Below, one piece after another: positions 53,675-63,901 of a DNA stretch of 64,000 bases. Where the stretch lies: the NCBI RefSeq assembly GCF_002741945.1, contig NZ_MDVN01000003.1, positions 1-64,000 of the forward strand, given 5' to 3'. This stretch comes from Gaetbulibacter sp. 4G1 (GTDB lineage Bacteria > Bacteroidota > Bacteroidia > Flavobacteriales > Flavobacteriaceae). Each line of letters starts with the position of its first letter. The stretch's first letter is position 1. A program made the translations under genes and the position numbers. The notes under the pieces are model-generated. The model made no database searches. It was not told the origin of the DNA and saw only the letters and a list, made by a program, of their open reading frames with translations.

Positions 53675-54136
53675 ATGTTTAAAAATACCGTTACAGATTT
53701 ACTAGAAACTGCATTAGCTGAAAAACCAAGTTTATTTCTTATTGATTTTTCAATTGATAGTAGTAATCACATAAAAGTGATTATAGATGGTGATAATGGT
53801 GTTTTAGTTGAAGATTGCATGTTTATTAGTAGGGCTATTGAACATAATTTAGATAGAGAAGAGCAAGATTTTTCTTTAGAAGTAATGTCTGCAGGTGCAA
53901 CCTCACCATTAACTCATAATAGACAGTATAAAAAGAATTTAAATAGAGTGCTAGAAGTAAGAACCCATCTAGAAAAAATAGAAGGAATTCTTGCTGAAGC
54001 AACAGATGATACCATTACATTAAAATGGAAAGTTAGAGAACCGAAACCAATAGGTAAAGGAAAAATAACTGTAAAGAAAGAAGCAAATATTGCTTATAAA
54101 GATATTGTAGAAGCAAAAGTTATGATTAAATTTTAA
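53675..54136 (+). CDS. rimP: Ribosome maturation factor RimP
   Basis: Required for 30S subunit assembly. In 153 residues the N-terminal alpha/beta domain has the VIIDGDNGVLVEDCMFISRAIE stretch, then FSLEVMSAGATSPL (typically EVSSPG in other phyla), NRVLEV and the C-terminal SH3-like barrel ending with the DIVEAKVMIKF strand. It begins the conserved rimP-nusA-infB operon, with nine bases to nusA. Confidence 0.95.
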   Translation: MFKNTVTDLLETALAEKPSLFLIDFSIDSSNHIKVIIDGDNGVLVEDCMFISRAIEHNLDREEQDFSLEVMSAGATSPLTHNRQYKKNLNRVLEVRTHLEKIEGILAEATDDTITLKWKVREPKPIGKGKITVKKEANIAYKDIVEAKVMIKF

Positions 54137-54145
54137 TTCAGATTT

Positions 54146-55378
54146 ATGGAAAATGTAGCGTTAATTGAATCTTTTTCAGAATTCAAAGACGATAAGTTAA
54201 TTGACAGAGTAACGTTGATGGCTATTTTAGAAGATGTATTTAGAAGCGCCTTAAAAAAGAAATATGGTGATGATGATAATTTTGATATTATTGTTAACCC
54301 AGATAAAGGCGATTTAGAGATTTGGAGAAATAGAATAGTAGTTGCAGACGGTGATGTTGAAGAACCAAACCAAGAAATATCTTTAACTGAAGCTCGTAAA
54401 ATAGAGCCAGATTTTGAAGTTGGTGAAGACGTATCTGAAGAAGTTAAGCTTATAGATTTAGGAAGACGAGCTATTTTAGCATTGCGTCAAAACCTAATTT
54501 CTAAAATTCATGAGCATGATAATACTATTATCTACAAGCAATTTAAAGATTTAGTAGGAGAAATTTATACAGCTGAAGTGCACCATATTCGTCACAGAGC
54601 TGTGATTTTGTTAGATGATGAAGGTAACGAAATTGTATTACCAAAAGATAGACAAATTCCTTCTGATTTTTTTAGAAAGGGTGATAATGTAAGAGGAGTA
54701 ATTGATTCTGTTGAGCTTAAAGGAGCTAAGCCAACCATTATTATGTCTAGAAGTTCACCTATATTTTTAGAAAAGTTATTTGAGCAAGAAATACCAGAGG
54801 TTTTTGATGGCTTAATTACTATTAAAAATGTAGTTAGAATTCCAGGCGAAAAAGCAAAGGTAGCTGTTGATTCTTATGATGATAGAATTGACCCAGTTGG
54901 AGCTTGTGTTGGTATGAAAGGGTCTCGTATTCACGGTATAGTTCGTGAGTTGGGTAACGAAAATATAGATGTAATTAACTATACAAATAATTTACAATTA
55001 TATATAACTAGAGCCTTAAGCCCAGCAAGAGTAACATCAATAAAACTTGATGAAGAGACTAAACGTGCCGAGGTTATTTTAAAACCAGAGGAAGTAAGTA
55101 AAGCTATTGGTAGAGGAGGTCACAATATTCGTTTAGCCGGACAATTAACAGGTTATGAGATAGATGTGTTTAGAGAAGGCGCTGAAGAAGATGTAGAATT
55201 AAGAGAATTCTCTGATGAAATTGAAGGATGGATTATTGACGAATTTAGTAAAGCAGGATTAGATACTGCTAAGAGTATTTTAGAACAAGATGTAACGGAT
55301 TTAGTTAAAAGAACTGACTTAGAGGAAGAAACAATTAATGATGTTATTAGGATTCTAAGAGAAGAATTCGAGGAATAA
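54146..55378 (+). CDS. nusA: Transcription termination/antitermination factor NusA
   Basis: Binds RNA polymerase and nascent RNA; promotes pausing, hairpin termination and antitermination. In 410 residues: N-terminal domain (about 1-130), S1 domain (about 135-200, LVGEIYTAEVHHIRHRAVILLDDEGNEIVLP), KH1 and KH2 (about 205-345; VGACVGMKGSRIHGIVRELGNENIDV and KAIGRGGHNIRLAGQLTGYEIDV with GxxG loops) and a short acidic tail. It lacks the extra C-terminal acidic repeats of E. coli NusA, as usual here. The leader hairpin of its own operon is a natural target for its activity. Confidence 0.97.
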   Translation: MENVALIESFSEFKDDKLIDRVTLMAILEDVFRSALKKKYGDDDNFDIIVNPDKGDLEIWRNRIVVADGDVEEPNQEISLTEARKIEPDFEVGEDVSEEVKLIDLGRRAILALRQNLISKIHEHDNTIIYKQFKDLVGEIYTAEVHHIRHRAVILLDDEGNEIVLPKDRQIPSDFFRKGDNVRGVIDSVELKGAKPTIIMSRSSPIFLEKLFEQEIPEVFDGLITIKNVVRIPGEKAKVAVDSYDDRIDPVGACVGMKGSRIHGIVRELGNENIDVINYTNNLQLYITRALSPARVTSIKLDEETKRAEVILKPEEVSKAIGRGGHNIRLAGQLTGYEIDVFREGAEEDVELREFSDEIEGWIIDEFSKAGLDTAKSILEQDVTDLVKRTDLEEETINDVIRILREEFEE

Positions 55379-55442
55379 ATACCAATTTAATTTGTATGAT
55401 TAAATAGGTATAATATATATTTGAGTATTTTAAAGGCAATTT

Positions 55443-58232
55443 ATGGCTGAAACAATTAGATTAAATAAAGTATTACGCGAACTTAATATCTCTCTAGATC
55501 GCGCTGTGGAATTTTTAGAATCCAAAGGCGTAGAAATTGAGAAGCGCCCTACTACAAAAATTTCTGAAGAAACTTATAGAATTCTTTCAGACGAATTTGA
55601 AACAGACGCTAATAAAAAAGTTGCATCTAAAGAAGTTAGTGAAGCGAAACAAAAGGAAAAAGATTTGTTACGCGAACAACGTGAGCGTGAACTTGAAGAA
55701 AAACAAAAGGTAGCAGCCCAAAAAGAAGAAGTTGTTAAAGCAGCTAAAACGCTTTCTGGACCAAAAACAGTAGGTAAAATTGATTTAGAACCTAAAAAGA
55801 AAGAAGAAGTAGCAGCTAAAAAAGAAGAAGTTGTTGCTCCAGAAGCGCCTCAAGAAGCAGTTAAAAAAGAAAAAGAGTTAGCGGTAAAAGAGGTAGATGT
55901 TAAAGAAGAAGCTAAAGCGAAAGAACCTGTAAAAGCTGAAAAGGAAGAAGCTAAAATAGAAGAAAAGATAGAAGTCAAAAAAGAAGAAGTTGTTTCTAAA
56001 AAAGAAAAACTAAATGAAGATGGAGAGCTTGTTCCAGATGAAAAGGTAGCTACACAATACAAAAAACTTACTGGACCAAAAATAGCTGGAAATAAAATTG
56101 ATTTAACTCAGTTTAATAAACCTAAGAAAAAGAAAGAAGAAAAGAAACCAGAAGCTAAAACTGGAGAAGGTGCTGCAAATAAGAAAAAGCGTCGCCGTAT
56201 AAGTAAAGCTGGTGCACCAGGTTCTGGAAATGGAAATGGAAACGCTTCAAGAAGAGGTGGAAATGACAGGTTTAAAGGAAAACCTGGAGCTGGTAAAGGA
56301 AGACGAAACATTGTAAAAGAGGAGCCTAGTGAAGAAGATGTGAAAAAACAAGTGCGGGAAACACTTGAAAAGCTTCAAGGCAAATCTAGCAAAGGTAAAG
56401 GGGCTAAATATAGAAGAGACAAAAGAGATCAACACAGAGAACAATCTGAAATTGACCAACAAATTGAAGCTGCTGAAAGCAAAATACTTAAAGTAACAGA
56501 GTTTGTTACTGCTAGTGAAGTAGCAACCATGATGGATGTGCAAGTGACTCAAATTATTTCTGCTTGTATGTCTTTAGGTATGATGGTTACCATGAATCAA
56601 CGATTGGATGCTGAAACTTTATCTATTGTAGCTGAAGAGTTTGGGTACAAAGTTGAATTTATAACAGCAGATATAGAGGAGTCTATTGAAGAAGTTGAAG
56701 ATAAACCAGAAGATTTAAAACCACGTGCGCCAATTGTTACAGTGATGGGTCATGTCGATCACGGTAAAACATCGCTTCTGGATTACATTCGTCAAGAAAA
56801 TGTAATTGCAGGAGAATCTGGAGGTATAACACAGCACATAGGTGCTTATGGGGTACAATTAGAAAACGGTCAAAAAATAGCATTTTTAGATACGCCAGGT
56901 CACGAAGCTTTTACAGCGATGCGTGCTCGTGGTGCTCAAGTTACAGATATTGCAATTATTTTAGCAGCAGCTGATGATGATATTATGCCGCAAACAAAAG
57001 AAGCTATTTCGCATGCCCAAGCAGCAGGAGTTCCTATTGTTTTTGCAATTAATAAAATAGATAAGCCTGACGCAAATCCTGAAAAAATTAAAGATGGATT
57101 AGCTCAAATGAACTTGCTTGTTGAAGACTGGGGTGGAAAAATTCAATCCCATGATATTTCAGCTAAGGTAGGTACTGGCGTTAAAGAGTTATTAGAAAAA
57201 GTATTGCTTGAAGCAGAATTGTTAGAGCTTACAGCTAATCCAAATAAATCTGCAGTTGGCACAGTTGTAGAAGCGTTTCTAGATAAAGGACGTGGTTATG
57301 TGTCAACTATATTAGTGCAAGCTGGGACTTTAAAAGTTGGAGATTATGTATTGGCAGGACAACATAGTGGTAAAGTAAAGGCCATGCATGATGAGCGAGG
57401 GAATGATGTTATAGAAGCAGGGCCATCAACACCAGTATCTATATTAGGTTTAGATGGAGCCCCACAAGCAGGTGATAAATTTAATGTATTTGAAGATGAA
57501 CGTGAAGCTAAACAAATAGCGACTAAACGAGCTCAATTACAACGTGAACAATCAGTTAGAACACAACGTCATATAACTCTAGATGAGATTGGTCGTCGTA
57601 TTGCACTTGGTGATTTCCAAGAGTTGAATATTATTCTTAAAGGTGATGTAGATGGATCTGTTGAAGCACTTACAGACTCATTCCAAAAATTATCAACAGA
57701 AGAAATTCATGTAAATATAATTCATAAAGGTGTTGGAGCTATAACAGAAAGTGATGTGTTATTAGCTACAGCATCAGATGCTATTATTATAGGATTTAAT
57801 GTACGTCCAGTTGGGAATGCAAGAATGATTGCAGATAAAGAAGAAATTGATATTAGAACATATTCTATTATTTATGACGCCATAAACGATCTTAAAGATG
57901 CTATGGAGGGCATGTTATCTCCAGAGCTTAAAGAAGAGATTACCGGTACTGCAGAGATTAGAGAAATGTTTAAAGTATCCAAGATTGGTACCATTGCAGG
58001 TTGTATGGTAACAAATGGTAAAATACTTAGAAGCTCTAGTATAAGATTAATTAGAGATGGTGTAGTTGTATATACAGGAGAGTTGGCCTCTTTAAAGCGA
58101 TTTAAAGATGATGTTAAAGAAGTATCAAAAGGTTACGATTGTGGTATGCAAATTAAGAACTACAATGATATTAAAGAAGGCGATATTATAGAAGCTTTCC
58201 ACGAAGTAGAAGTTAAAAAGAAGTTGAAATAA
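55443..58232 (+). CDS. infB: Translation initiation factor IF-2
   Basis: A GTPase of 929 residues that brings fMet-tRNA to the 30S subunit. The N-terminal IF2_N domain (about 1-50) is followed by a long Lys/Glu/Ala-rich linker (about 60-330, ending in a basic [12 protein letters not shown] stretch), a second IF2_N segment (about 345-410) and the GTPase with GHVDHGKTS near residues 434-442, DTPGHE and NKIDKPD. Domain II/III and the C2 domain (about 830-929) complete it. The linker is strongly biased but in frame, and shadow frames there are not genes. It is followed by a perfect 30-base terminator palindrome. Confidence 0.98.
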   Translation: MAETIRLNKVLRELNISLDRAVEFLESKGVEIEKRPTTKISEETYRILSDEFETDANKKVASKEVSEAKQKEKDLLREQRERELEEKQKVAAQKEEVVKAAKTLSGPKTVGKIDLEPKKKEEVAAKKEEVVAPEAPQEAVKKEKELAVKEVDVKEEAKAKEPVKAEKEEAKIEEKIEVKKEEVVSKKEKLNEDGELVPDEKVATQYKKLTGPKIAGNKIDLTQFNKPKKKKEEKKPEAKTGEGAANKKKRRRISKAGAPGSGNGNGNASRRGGNDRFKGKPGAGKGRRNIVKEEPSEEDVKKQVRETLEKLQGKSSKGKGAKYRRDKRDQHREQSEIDQQIEAAESKILKVTEFVTASEVATMMDVQVTQIISACMSLGMMVTMNQRLDAETLSIVAEEFGYKVEFITADIEESIEEVEDKPEDLKPRAPIVTVMGHVDHGKTSLLDYIRQENVIAGESGGITQHIGAYGVQLENGQKIAFLDTPGHEAFTAMRARGAQVTDIAIILAAADDDIMPQTKEAISHAQAAGVPIVFAINKIDKPDANPEKIKDGLAQMNLLVEDWGGKIQSHDISAKVGTGVKELLEKVLLEAELLELTANPNKSAVGTVVEAFLDKGRGYVSTILVQAGTLKVGDYVLAGQHSGKVKAMHDERGNDVIEAGPSTPVSILGLDGAPQAGDKFNVFEDEREAKQIATKRAQLQREQSVRTQRHITLDEIGRRIALGDFQELNIILKGDVDGSVEALTDSFQKLSTEEIHVNIIHKGVGAITESDVLLATASDAIIIGFNVRPVGNARMIADKEEIDIRTYSIIYDAINDLKDAMEGMLSPELKEEITGTAEIREMFKVSKIGTIAGCMVTNGKILRSSSIRLIRDGVVVYTGELASLKRFKDDVKEVSKGYDCGMQIKNYNDIKEGDIIEAFHEVEVKKKLK

Positions 58233-58260
58233 AGCTTTAAAAACTTCGAACAAAATTTTA

Positions 58261-58297
58261 AAAGCCTCACAAATTAATTTGTGAGGCTTTTTTATTT
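58261..58297 (+). terminator. Intrinsic terminator after infB
   Basis: A perfect inverted repeat spans 58261-58290 (AAAGCCTCACAAATT and its complement) and runs into TTTATTTC. It ends 21 bases before the lacI-family promoter. Confidence 0.95.
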
Positions 58298-58318
58298 CTA
58301 TTAAAATATCAATTTTTT

Positions 58319-58349
58319 TTGTAAAGCTCACGTGAGCTTTATATATTTA
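58319..58349 (+). promoter_or_regulatory. Autoregulated promoter of the LacI-family gene, operator in the spacer
   Basis: TTG at 58319-58321 and TATATTTA at 58342-58349 (one mismatch to TAnnTTTG) are 20 bases apart. The spacer is exactly the 20-bp perfect palindrome TAAAGCTCACGTGAGCTTTA (58322-58341), with the central CG step usual for LacI-family operators. A bound repressor would cover the promoter completely. The start codon follows 10 bases after the -7 box, so the leader would be very short. Confidence 0.85.
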
Positions 58350-58359
58350 CATCATTATT

Positions 58360-59373
58360 ATGATTGAAAGCAAAAATACTGTCACGATTAAAGATGTTGC
58401 GAGAGAACTCGGTATTCATCATGTAACAGTATCTAGAGCTTTAAGAAACACAGGTTCTGTTAAAAAAGAAACAAGAGATCAGATAAAGAAGAAAGCTAAT
58501 GAGTTAGGGTACAAACCAAACCGTTTAGCACAAAATTTTAGAAATAAGCGAAGTAATGTGTTGGCTGTTGTAGTTCCAGATTTGCGACCTTATTTTTTCT
58601 CAAAATTTGTTTCAGATTTTATGGAAATAGCACAAGAAGCAGGCTACTCTGTAATGATATTTCAATCAAGTGAGAAGGCTAGTGTAGAAAAAGAAATTAT
58701 TGATTCATTGATAGGATATCGGGTAGCAGGTGTTATAGCATCCGTTACTAAAGACACTGTTCGAGAGAGCCATTTTGATGTGCTGAAAAGCGAAGGTATC
58801 CCGTATGTGTTTTTTGATCGTGCTCCTGAAAAAACTGAGGCATCACAGGTTTTAGTTAACAATTTTAGAGGTGCTTATGACGCAGTTAATGCGATGATAA
58901 AATCAGGAAAAAAGGAGATTGCTTATATTTCTACGCATTATCAACATAAAATATTTCGTGATCGCTTGGAAGGGTATAAAGAAGCATTGAAGGATAATGG
59001 TTTGACATATCGAGAAGAACTGGTTGTAAAAGGTGGGTTTTTTATGAAAGATGGATTTGTTCAAGCCGAAAGGTTAATGGCGTTGGAAAAAAAACCAGAT
59101 GGAATATTAGCGGTTAGAGATGAAATAGGAATAGGTGTTATTAAATATTTAAAAAAAACAGACGTTAGCGTACCAGAAGATGTTGCTGTTATTGGATTTG
59201 ATAATGACCCAATGGGTGTTGCATGCGAACCAGAATTAACAACCGTAGAGCAATCTATTCCGTTAATGGTAGAGAGTTCATTTGACTTGCTATTAGGGCA
59301 AATAAAAAATGCAAAATTAAATTTTGAAAAAAAAGTAATTGAACCAAAAATTATTTTTAGAGGGTCAATTTAG
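58360..59373 (+). CDS. LacI-family transcriptional regulator
   Basis: A 337-residue repressor/activator. The N-terminal helix-turn-helix (about 9-30) reads TIKDVARELGIHHVTVSRAL; the hinge region KPNRLAQNFRNKRS follows, then a periplasmic-binding-protein-like sensor domain (about 60-337) with VLAVVVPDLRPYFFSKFVSDF, GVIASVTKDT, VPEDVAVIGFDNDP and LTTVEQSI. The effector is likely a sugar or sugar derivative but cannot be specified. Two related palindromes flank it: one in its own promoter and one before the downstream PSD1-DUF1501 operon, which is therefore its probable target. Confidence 0.96.
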   Translation: MIESKNTVTIKDVARELGIHHVTVSRALRNTGSVKKETRDQIKKKANELGYKPNRLAQNFRNKRSNVLAVVVPDLRPYFFSKFVSDFMEIAQEAGYSVMIFQSSEKASVEKEIIDSLIGYRVAGVIASVTKDTVRESHFDVLKSEGIPYVFFDRAPEKTEASQVLVNNFRGAYDAVNAMIKSGKKEIAYISTHYQHKIFRDRLEGYKEALKDNGLTYREELVVKGGFFMKDGFVQAERLMALEKKPDGILAVRDEIGIGVIKYLKKTDVSVPEDVAVIGFDNDPMGVACEPELTTVEQSIPLMVESSFDLLLGQIKNAKLNFEKKVIEPKIIFRGSI

Positions 59374-59380
59374 TTTTTAA

Positions 59381-59408
59381 ACAAAAAAGCACACGTGAGC
59401 ATTTTTGT
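59381..59408 (+). promoter_or_regulatory. Second LacI-type operator, upstream of the PSD1-DUF1501 operon
   Basis: An imperfect palindrome centred on CACGTG (59392-59397) has half-sites GTGAGCATTTTTGT and GTGTGCTTTTTTGT, which agree at 12 of 14 positions. It shares the core CACGTGAGC with the lacI operator at 58322-58341. It starts eight bases after the lacI-family stop and about 95 bases before the next start codon. Confidence 0.75.
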
Positions 59409-59502
59409 TTTTTGGATAGAAAAATGAATTAGTAAGTGTAGAATTAGTATAGAACATTTCAAATTGAAAGAAATTTTTAACTTAACCGTTAAGTTTAGAT
59501 TT

Positions 59503-62430
59503 ATGATTGTTAATAGAAACATAAAAAGAATATGGTCATTGAGCATGCTGTGCTTAATCTTATTATCATGTAATAGTTCTAATCAATCTTATGAGTCACT
59601 TCCTAAAAAAGTTGATTTTAACTTTGATATTCGCCCAATACTTGTTCAAAATTGTTATTTATGTCACGGACCAGATCCTAGTAGTAGAAAAGCCAATCTT
59701 AGACTTGATACTTATGAAGGTGCTACTGCAGCATTAAAAGAAGGAGGGTATGCAGTTGTGCCAGGGAAACCAAGTAAAAGTGAATTGATTTATCGTATTA
59801 CTCATGAGAACGATGATAAAATCATGCCACCACCAGAAATGAATAGTAAGCTTAGTGAAAGAGAGATTAAACTTTTACAAAAGTGGATTGAACAAGGTGC
59901 AGAATGGAAACCTCACTGGTCGTTTATTAAGCCTAGCCTAGATAATGAAATCAATGATATTGATTTTTACATTAATAATTATTTAAATCTAAAGGAATTA
60001 AATAAGGCCCCAGTAGCAAATAAAAACACATTGATAAGAAGAGTTTCATATTTGTTAACTGGTTTACCTCCTGTTACTGAAGATGTAGAAGAATTTATCT
60101 CAGACTCATCTGAAAATGCTTATGATACGATGGTAAATAAGTATTTAAACTCAATGGGTTATGGTGAGCGTTGGGCAAGACATTGGATGGATTTGGTTAG
60201 ATACGCAGAAACTAAAGGTCATGAATTTGATTATACTATTACTGGTGCATGGGAATACAGAGATTATTTAATAAAAGCGTTTAATAACGATGTACCTTAT
60301 AGTCAGTTGTTAAAAGAACATTTAGCAGGAGATTTATTAAAAGAAAAGAGATATGATACCGAAACAGGGAAATTAGAATCCCAAATAGCAACAGCATTCT
60401 ATGCTATGGGAGAAGGAACCCATAGTCCCGTTGATGTGCGTCAAGATGAAGCCAATCGAATAGATAATATGATTGATGTAACTTCAAAAACTTTTCAAGG
60501 GCTTACAGTATCGTGTGCTAAATGTCACGATCATAAATTTGACCCAATTACAGCAGCAGATTATTATGCTTTTTATGGGATAATGGAAAGCACTCGCTTT
60601 ACACCATTAGATGCTAATTTATCTATTGAAAAAGAAAATATAGCAAAAGAATTATTAGAAATTCAAGATTATATAAAGGCTTTAGTAACAGAAAAAGTTA
60701 GTCCTCAAATTCAGGTAGAAAAGAACCAAAAAGATAATGAAGTTATAAAACCTTCAAATGATTATAATCTACTTGGAGATTTTAGGGCTTCAAGTTTTGG
60801 TAAATGGAAAACAAGCGGGATGGCATTTGGTGAAAAGACAACTTTAGGGGTTCCAGAAATCGATAAACATTCAGGGAAATTAATTGCATTAAAAGAAGGA
60901 GTAGCATCAAGTAGGGTTTTTGATGTTGGTGTTTTTGGCAGTTTACGATCTCCCGATTTTATTTTAGACTCCAATTTTATAGGAGTTCGCGCAAGAGGTA
61001 ATCAAAGTACAATTCGAATAATAGTTGACAATTTTCAATTAATACAAAACCCTATTTATGGAGATTTAACTAAAGGAATAAATAGTTCAGAATGGGCAAA
61101 CTATATTTTTAATGTTGAAGCTTGGAAAGGTCATAAAGCCTATGTTGAAATTCTTTCAGGAGAATATAAACAGCATAATTTTAATTTAGCTAAAGATGCC
61201 TTTGTCGAAGCAGAGTATGCTATTTCCTTTAATAAAGAATGGCCTTCAGAAATAAGAGTAACGAATAATGACCAATCAGCAAAACAAATTAAAGCAATTA
61301 ACAAACAAATTAAAAAAGGACATTTAAAGCCTTCTTTTTATGAGTTAATAACGACTATCGATAGCAGTAAAAAATTATCAAGCAAATTAAAAGGCAAAAC
61401 ATTTATTTATGGGGTTTCAGATGGTTTTGCGAAAAATAGTCCAATATTTAATAGAGGGAGACACCAAGACCTCTCAGAAGATAGTATACCAAGAAGATTT
61501 TTATCAGCGCTACCACTAGGAGATGTCCCTTTTAAATCAAAAGGTAGTGGTCGGTTAGAATTAGCTCACGCTATGCTTAACAAAGAAAACCCTTTAACTT
61601 CTAGAGTTATGGTAAACCGTATTTGGCATCATCTTTTTGGAAGAGGTATCGTTGAAACTGTTGATAATTTTGGGCTTCAAGGAAAGCTCCCTTCACATCC
61701 AGAACTTTTAGATCACTTGGCAATTAAGTTTCAAAAGGAGGGTTGGTCAATTAAAAAAATGATAAAATATATAGTGACTTCAGAAACTTTTAAAAGAAGT
61801 ACACTTGTTAATAAAGAGGCTTTAAAAAAAGACCCTAATAACATATATTTGGCCTCTTTTCCAGTAAGGCGCTTAGAATCAGAGGCAATAAGAGATGGGA
61901 TTTTAGTCGCATCTGAAAGTTTAAACGCTACAGTTTATGGGCCTCCAGTACCTAACTATTTAACTAAGTTTATGCAAGGAAGAGGAAGACCTGAAAAATC
62001 AGGACCTTTGAATGGTAATGGAAGAAGAAGTATTTATCAGTCTGTGAGGCGGAATTTTTTAGAACCTATGATGACGGTTTTTGATCGCCCAATACCGTTT
62101 ACCACTTTTGGAAAGCGTGATGTTACTAATGTACCATCACAATCTTTAATTTTAATGAATGATCCTTTTGTAATTGAGCAAGCTGAAATTATGGCTCAAA
62201 AGTTATTAAAAGAAGAAAGCTTATCCTTTGGCCAAAAAATTGAGTGGATTTATATGCGTGCCTTTTCAAGAAAACCAACTGAAGATGAGATTGCTAATGC
62301 GTCTAAATTTGTAAAACAACTTGAGGATATGAAAAAGGGAAACAATAATAATGCTGATTTTGATTTAGAAATATGGAAAGAATATTGTCATAGCATATTT
62401 AATTTAAAAGAATTTTTATACCTAATATAA
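59503..62430 (+). CDS. Planctomycete-type cytochrome c lipoprotein with DUF1549 and DUF1553 (PSD1)
   Basis: A lipoprotein of 975 residues from the ATG at 59503 (MIVNRNIKRIWSLSMLCLILLSC; Cys 23). A TTG 13 codons upstream would place a polar segment in front of the leader and is disfavoured. Domains are the PSCyt1 haem domain with CYLCHG (haem-binding CxxCH at 51-55), DUF1549 (about 130-345, YGERWARHWMDLVRYAETKG and a second CAKCH at 338-342), a central beta-rich region and DUF1553 (about 690-960; SRVMVNRIWHHLFGRGIVETVDNFG). Such proteins are paired with DUF1501 proteins in carbohydrate-degrading Planctomycetes and Bacteroidota; the reaction is not established. Confidence 0.93.
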   Translation: MIVNRNIKRIWSLSMLCLILLSCNSSNQSYESLPKKVDFNFDIRPILVQNCYLCHGPDPSSRKANLRLDTYEGATAALKEGGYAVVPGKPSKSELIYRITHENDDKIMPPPEMNSKLSEREIKLLQKWIEQGAEWKPHWSFIKPSLDNEINDIDFYINNYLNLKELNKAPVANKNTLIRRVSYLLTGLPPVTEDVEEFISDSSENAYDTMVNKYLNSMGYGERWARHWMDLVRYAETKGHEFDYTITGAWEYRDYLIKAFNNDVPYSQLLKEHLAGDLLKEKRYDTETGKLESQIATAFYAMGEGTHSPVDVRQDEANRIDNMIDVTSKTFQGLTVSCAKCHDHKFDPITAADYYAFYGIMESTRFTPLDANLSIEKENIAKELLEIQDYIKALVTEKVSPQIQVEKNQKDNEVIKPSNDYNLLGDFRASSFGKWKTSGMAFGEKTTLGVPEIDKHSGKLIALKEGVASSRVFDVGVFGSLRSPDFILDSNFIGVRARGNQSTIRIIVDNFQLIQNPIYGDLTKGINSSEWANYIFNVEAWKGHKAYVEILSGEYKQHNFNLAKDAFVEAEYAISFNKEWPSEIRVTNNDQSAKQIKAINKQIKKGHLKPSFYELITTIDSSKKLSSKLKGKTFIYGVSDGFAKNSPIFNRGRHQDLSEDSIPRRFLSALPLGDVPFKSKGSGRLELAHAMLNKENPLTSRVMVNRIWHHLFGRGIVETVDNFGLQGKLPSHPELLDHLAIKFQKEGWSIKKMIKYIVTSETFKRSTLVNKEALKKDPNNIYLASFPVRRLESEAIRDGILVASESLNATVYGPPVPNYLTKFMQGRGRPEKSGPLNGNGRRSIYQSVRRNFLEPMMTVFDRPIPFTTFGKRDVTNVPSQSLILMNDPFVIEQAEIMAQKLLKEESLSFGQKIEWIYMRAFSRKPTEDEIANASKFVKQLEDMKKGNNNNADFDLEIWKEYCHSIFNLKEFLYLI

Positions 62431-63881
62431 TGAGTAAGTACCATAATTTTATGCAAAAACCACTTTCACGACGTGAAATGTTAGATATCTGCAAAGGTGG
62501 ATTTGGATCACTTGCTTTATTGAGTTTGTTAGGACCTTTACCATTGTCTTGCGGTCAGTCTGAAAGGTCTATTATAAACCCAAGTTCAAATCTCAATTTA
62601 GGACCACATTTTTTACCTAAGGCGAAAAGCATCATTTTTCTTTATATGGATGGCGGGGTGTCTCAAGTAGACTCTTTTGACCCTAAACCAAGGTTAACAA
62701 AAGAAAATGGAGAAGATCCAAGGAAAAAATTTAAAGTAGATGCAACTCAATTTGATAACGTTGGTAAAATTTTAAAAAGCCCTTGGGAGTTTAAACAGTA
62801 CGGTGAGTGCGGGATGCCAGTTAGTGAGCTTTTTCCTCATATTGCAACTTGCGTAGATGACATAGCATTAATTAGATCTATGACATCACAATTTCCAGAA
62901 CATACAAATGCGAATTATTTTTTACATACAGGTAGTGGACTTCAAGGAAGACCAAGTATGGGGTCTTGGATAACTTATGGTTTAGGAAGCGAAAACAAAA
63001 ATATTCCTGGATATGTGGTGCTAGACGGAGGGCTTATTCCTCCTGGAGGCCTTGATAATTTTAAAAATGGATTCTTGCCAGCATCTTATCAGGCTTCAAT
63101 ATTAAGAGCAGGCCCCCAACCTATCGCTAATATAAAACCCAAAGAAAGTATTCCGAATTTACAGGAACAAAAACTAAGTTTTATTAAAGCACTAGATAAA
63201 AAGCAACTTGCTGAAATAGGTGAAGTTGACGCTGTTGAATCAGCTATTTCAAATTATGAGCTAGCATATAAAATGCAATCTTCAATTCCAGAATTAACAG
63301 AATTCAAAGAAGAATCTAAAGCTACAAAAAAATTATATGGATTTGAATCTGATGATCCTCATACAAGAGGCTATGCAGCTCAATGCTTGTTAGCACGTAG
63401 ACTTGTTGAAAGAGGAGTACGCTTTATAGAGTTAACATGCCCAAAAGTAAGTGCCGACAGGTGGGACCAACATGGAAACCTAAAAGATGGGCACGAGAAA
63501 AATGCTCATGCAGTAGACCAGCCCATTGCTGGATTACTTAAAGATTTAAAATCGAGAGGACTATTAGAAGAAACCTTAGTTGTATGGACTGGAGAATTTG
63601 GAAGGACACCATTTGCTCAAGGGTCAAATGGACGAGATCATAACCCTTCGGCTTGTAGTATGTGGATGGCCGGTGCTGGAATTAAAGGAGGAACTATATT
63701 TGGAAGAACAGATGAATACGGTTATAGAGTAATTGAAAATGAAGTCTCAGTTCATGACCTTCATGCTACGATGATGCATTTAATGGGGATCAATCATGAG
63801 CATCTCACTTTTAGATTTGGAGGACGAGATATAAGATTAACAGATGTACACGGACATGTCATTAAAGATATATTAGCTTAA
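62430..63881 (+). CDS. DUF1501-domain protein (sulfatase-like fold)
   Basis: A 483-residue exported protein with the N-terminus KPLSRREMLDICKGGFGSLALLSLLG, a Tat-like leader with paired Arg. DUF1501 motifs are SIIFLYMDGGVSQVDSFDPKP, MTSQFPEHTNANYFLHTG, GRPSMGSWITYGLG, GYAAQCLLARRLVERGVRF and VWTGEFGRTPFAQG...GRDHNP. The family has an alkaline-phosphatase/sulfatase-like core. Its ATG shares one base with the preceding stop (TAATG), so the two are translationally coupled and work as a pair. Confidence 0.94.
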   Translation: MSKYHNFMQKPLSRREMLDICKGGFGSLALLSLLGPLPLSCGQSERSIINPSSNLNLGPHFLPKAKSIIFLYMDGGVSQVDSFDPKPRLTKENGEDPRKKFKVDATQFDNVGKILKSPWEFKQYGECGMPVSELFPHIATCVDDIALIRSMTSQFPEHTNANYFLHTGSGLQGRPSMGSWITYGLGSENKNIPGYVVLDGGLIPPGGLDNFKNGFLPASYQASILRAGPQPIANIKPKESIPNLQEQKLSFIKALDKKQLAEIGEVDAVESAISNYELAYKMQSSIPELTEFKEESKATKKLYGFESDDPHTRGYAAQCLLARRLVERGVRFIELTCPKVSADRWDQHGNLKDGHEKNAHAVDQPIAGLLKDLKSRGLLEETLVVWTGEFGRTPFAQGSNGRDHNPSACSMWMAGAGIKGGTIFGRTDEYGYRVIENEVSVHDLHATMMHLMGINHEHLTFRFGGRDIRLTDVHGHVIKDILA

Positions 63882-63901
63882 AACCTAAAAACAGTAATTA
63901 A

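Noticed and set aside
55850-56552. Several minus-strand frames opposite the infB linker
   Set aside because: They are Ser/Phe-rich shadows of the Lys/Glu/Ala-rich linker codons of IF-2.
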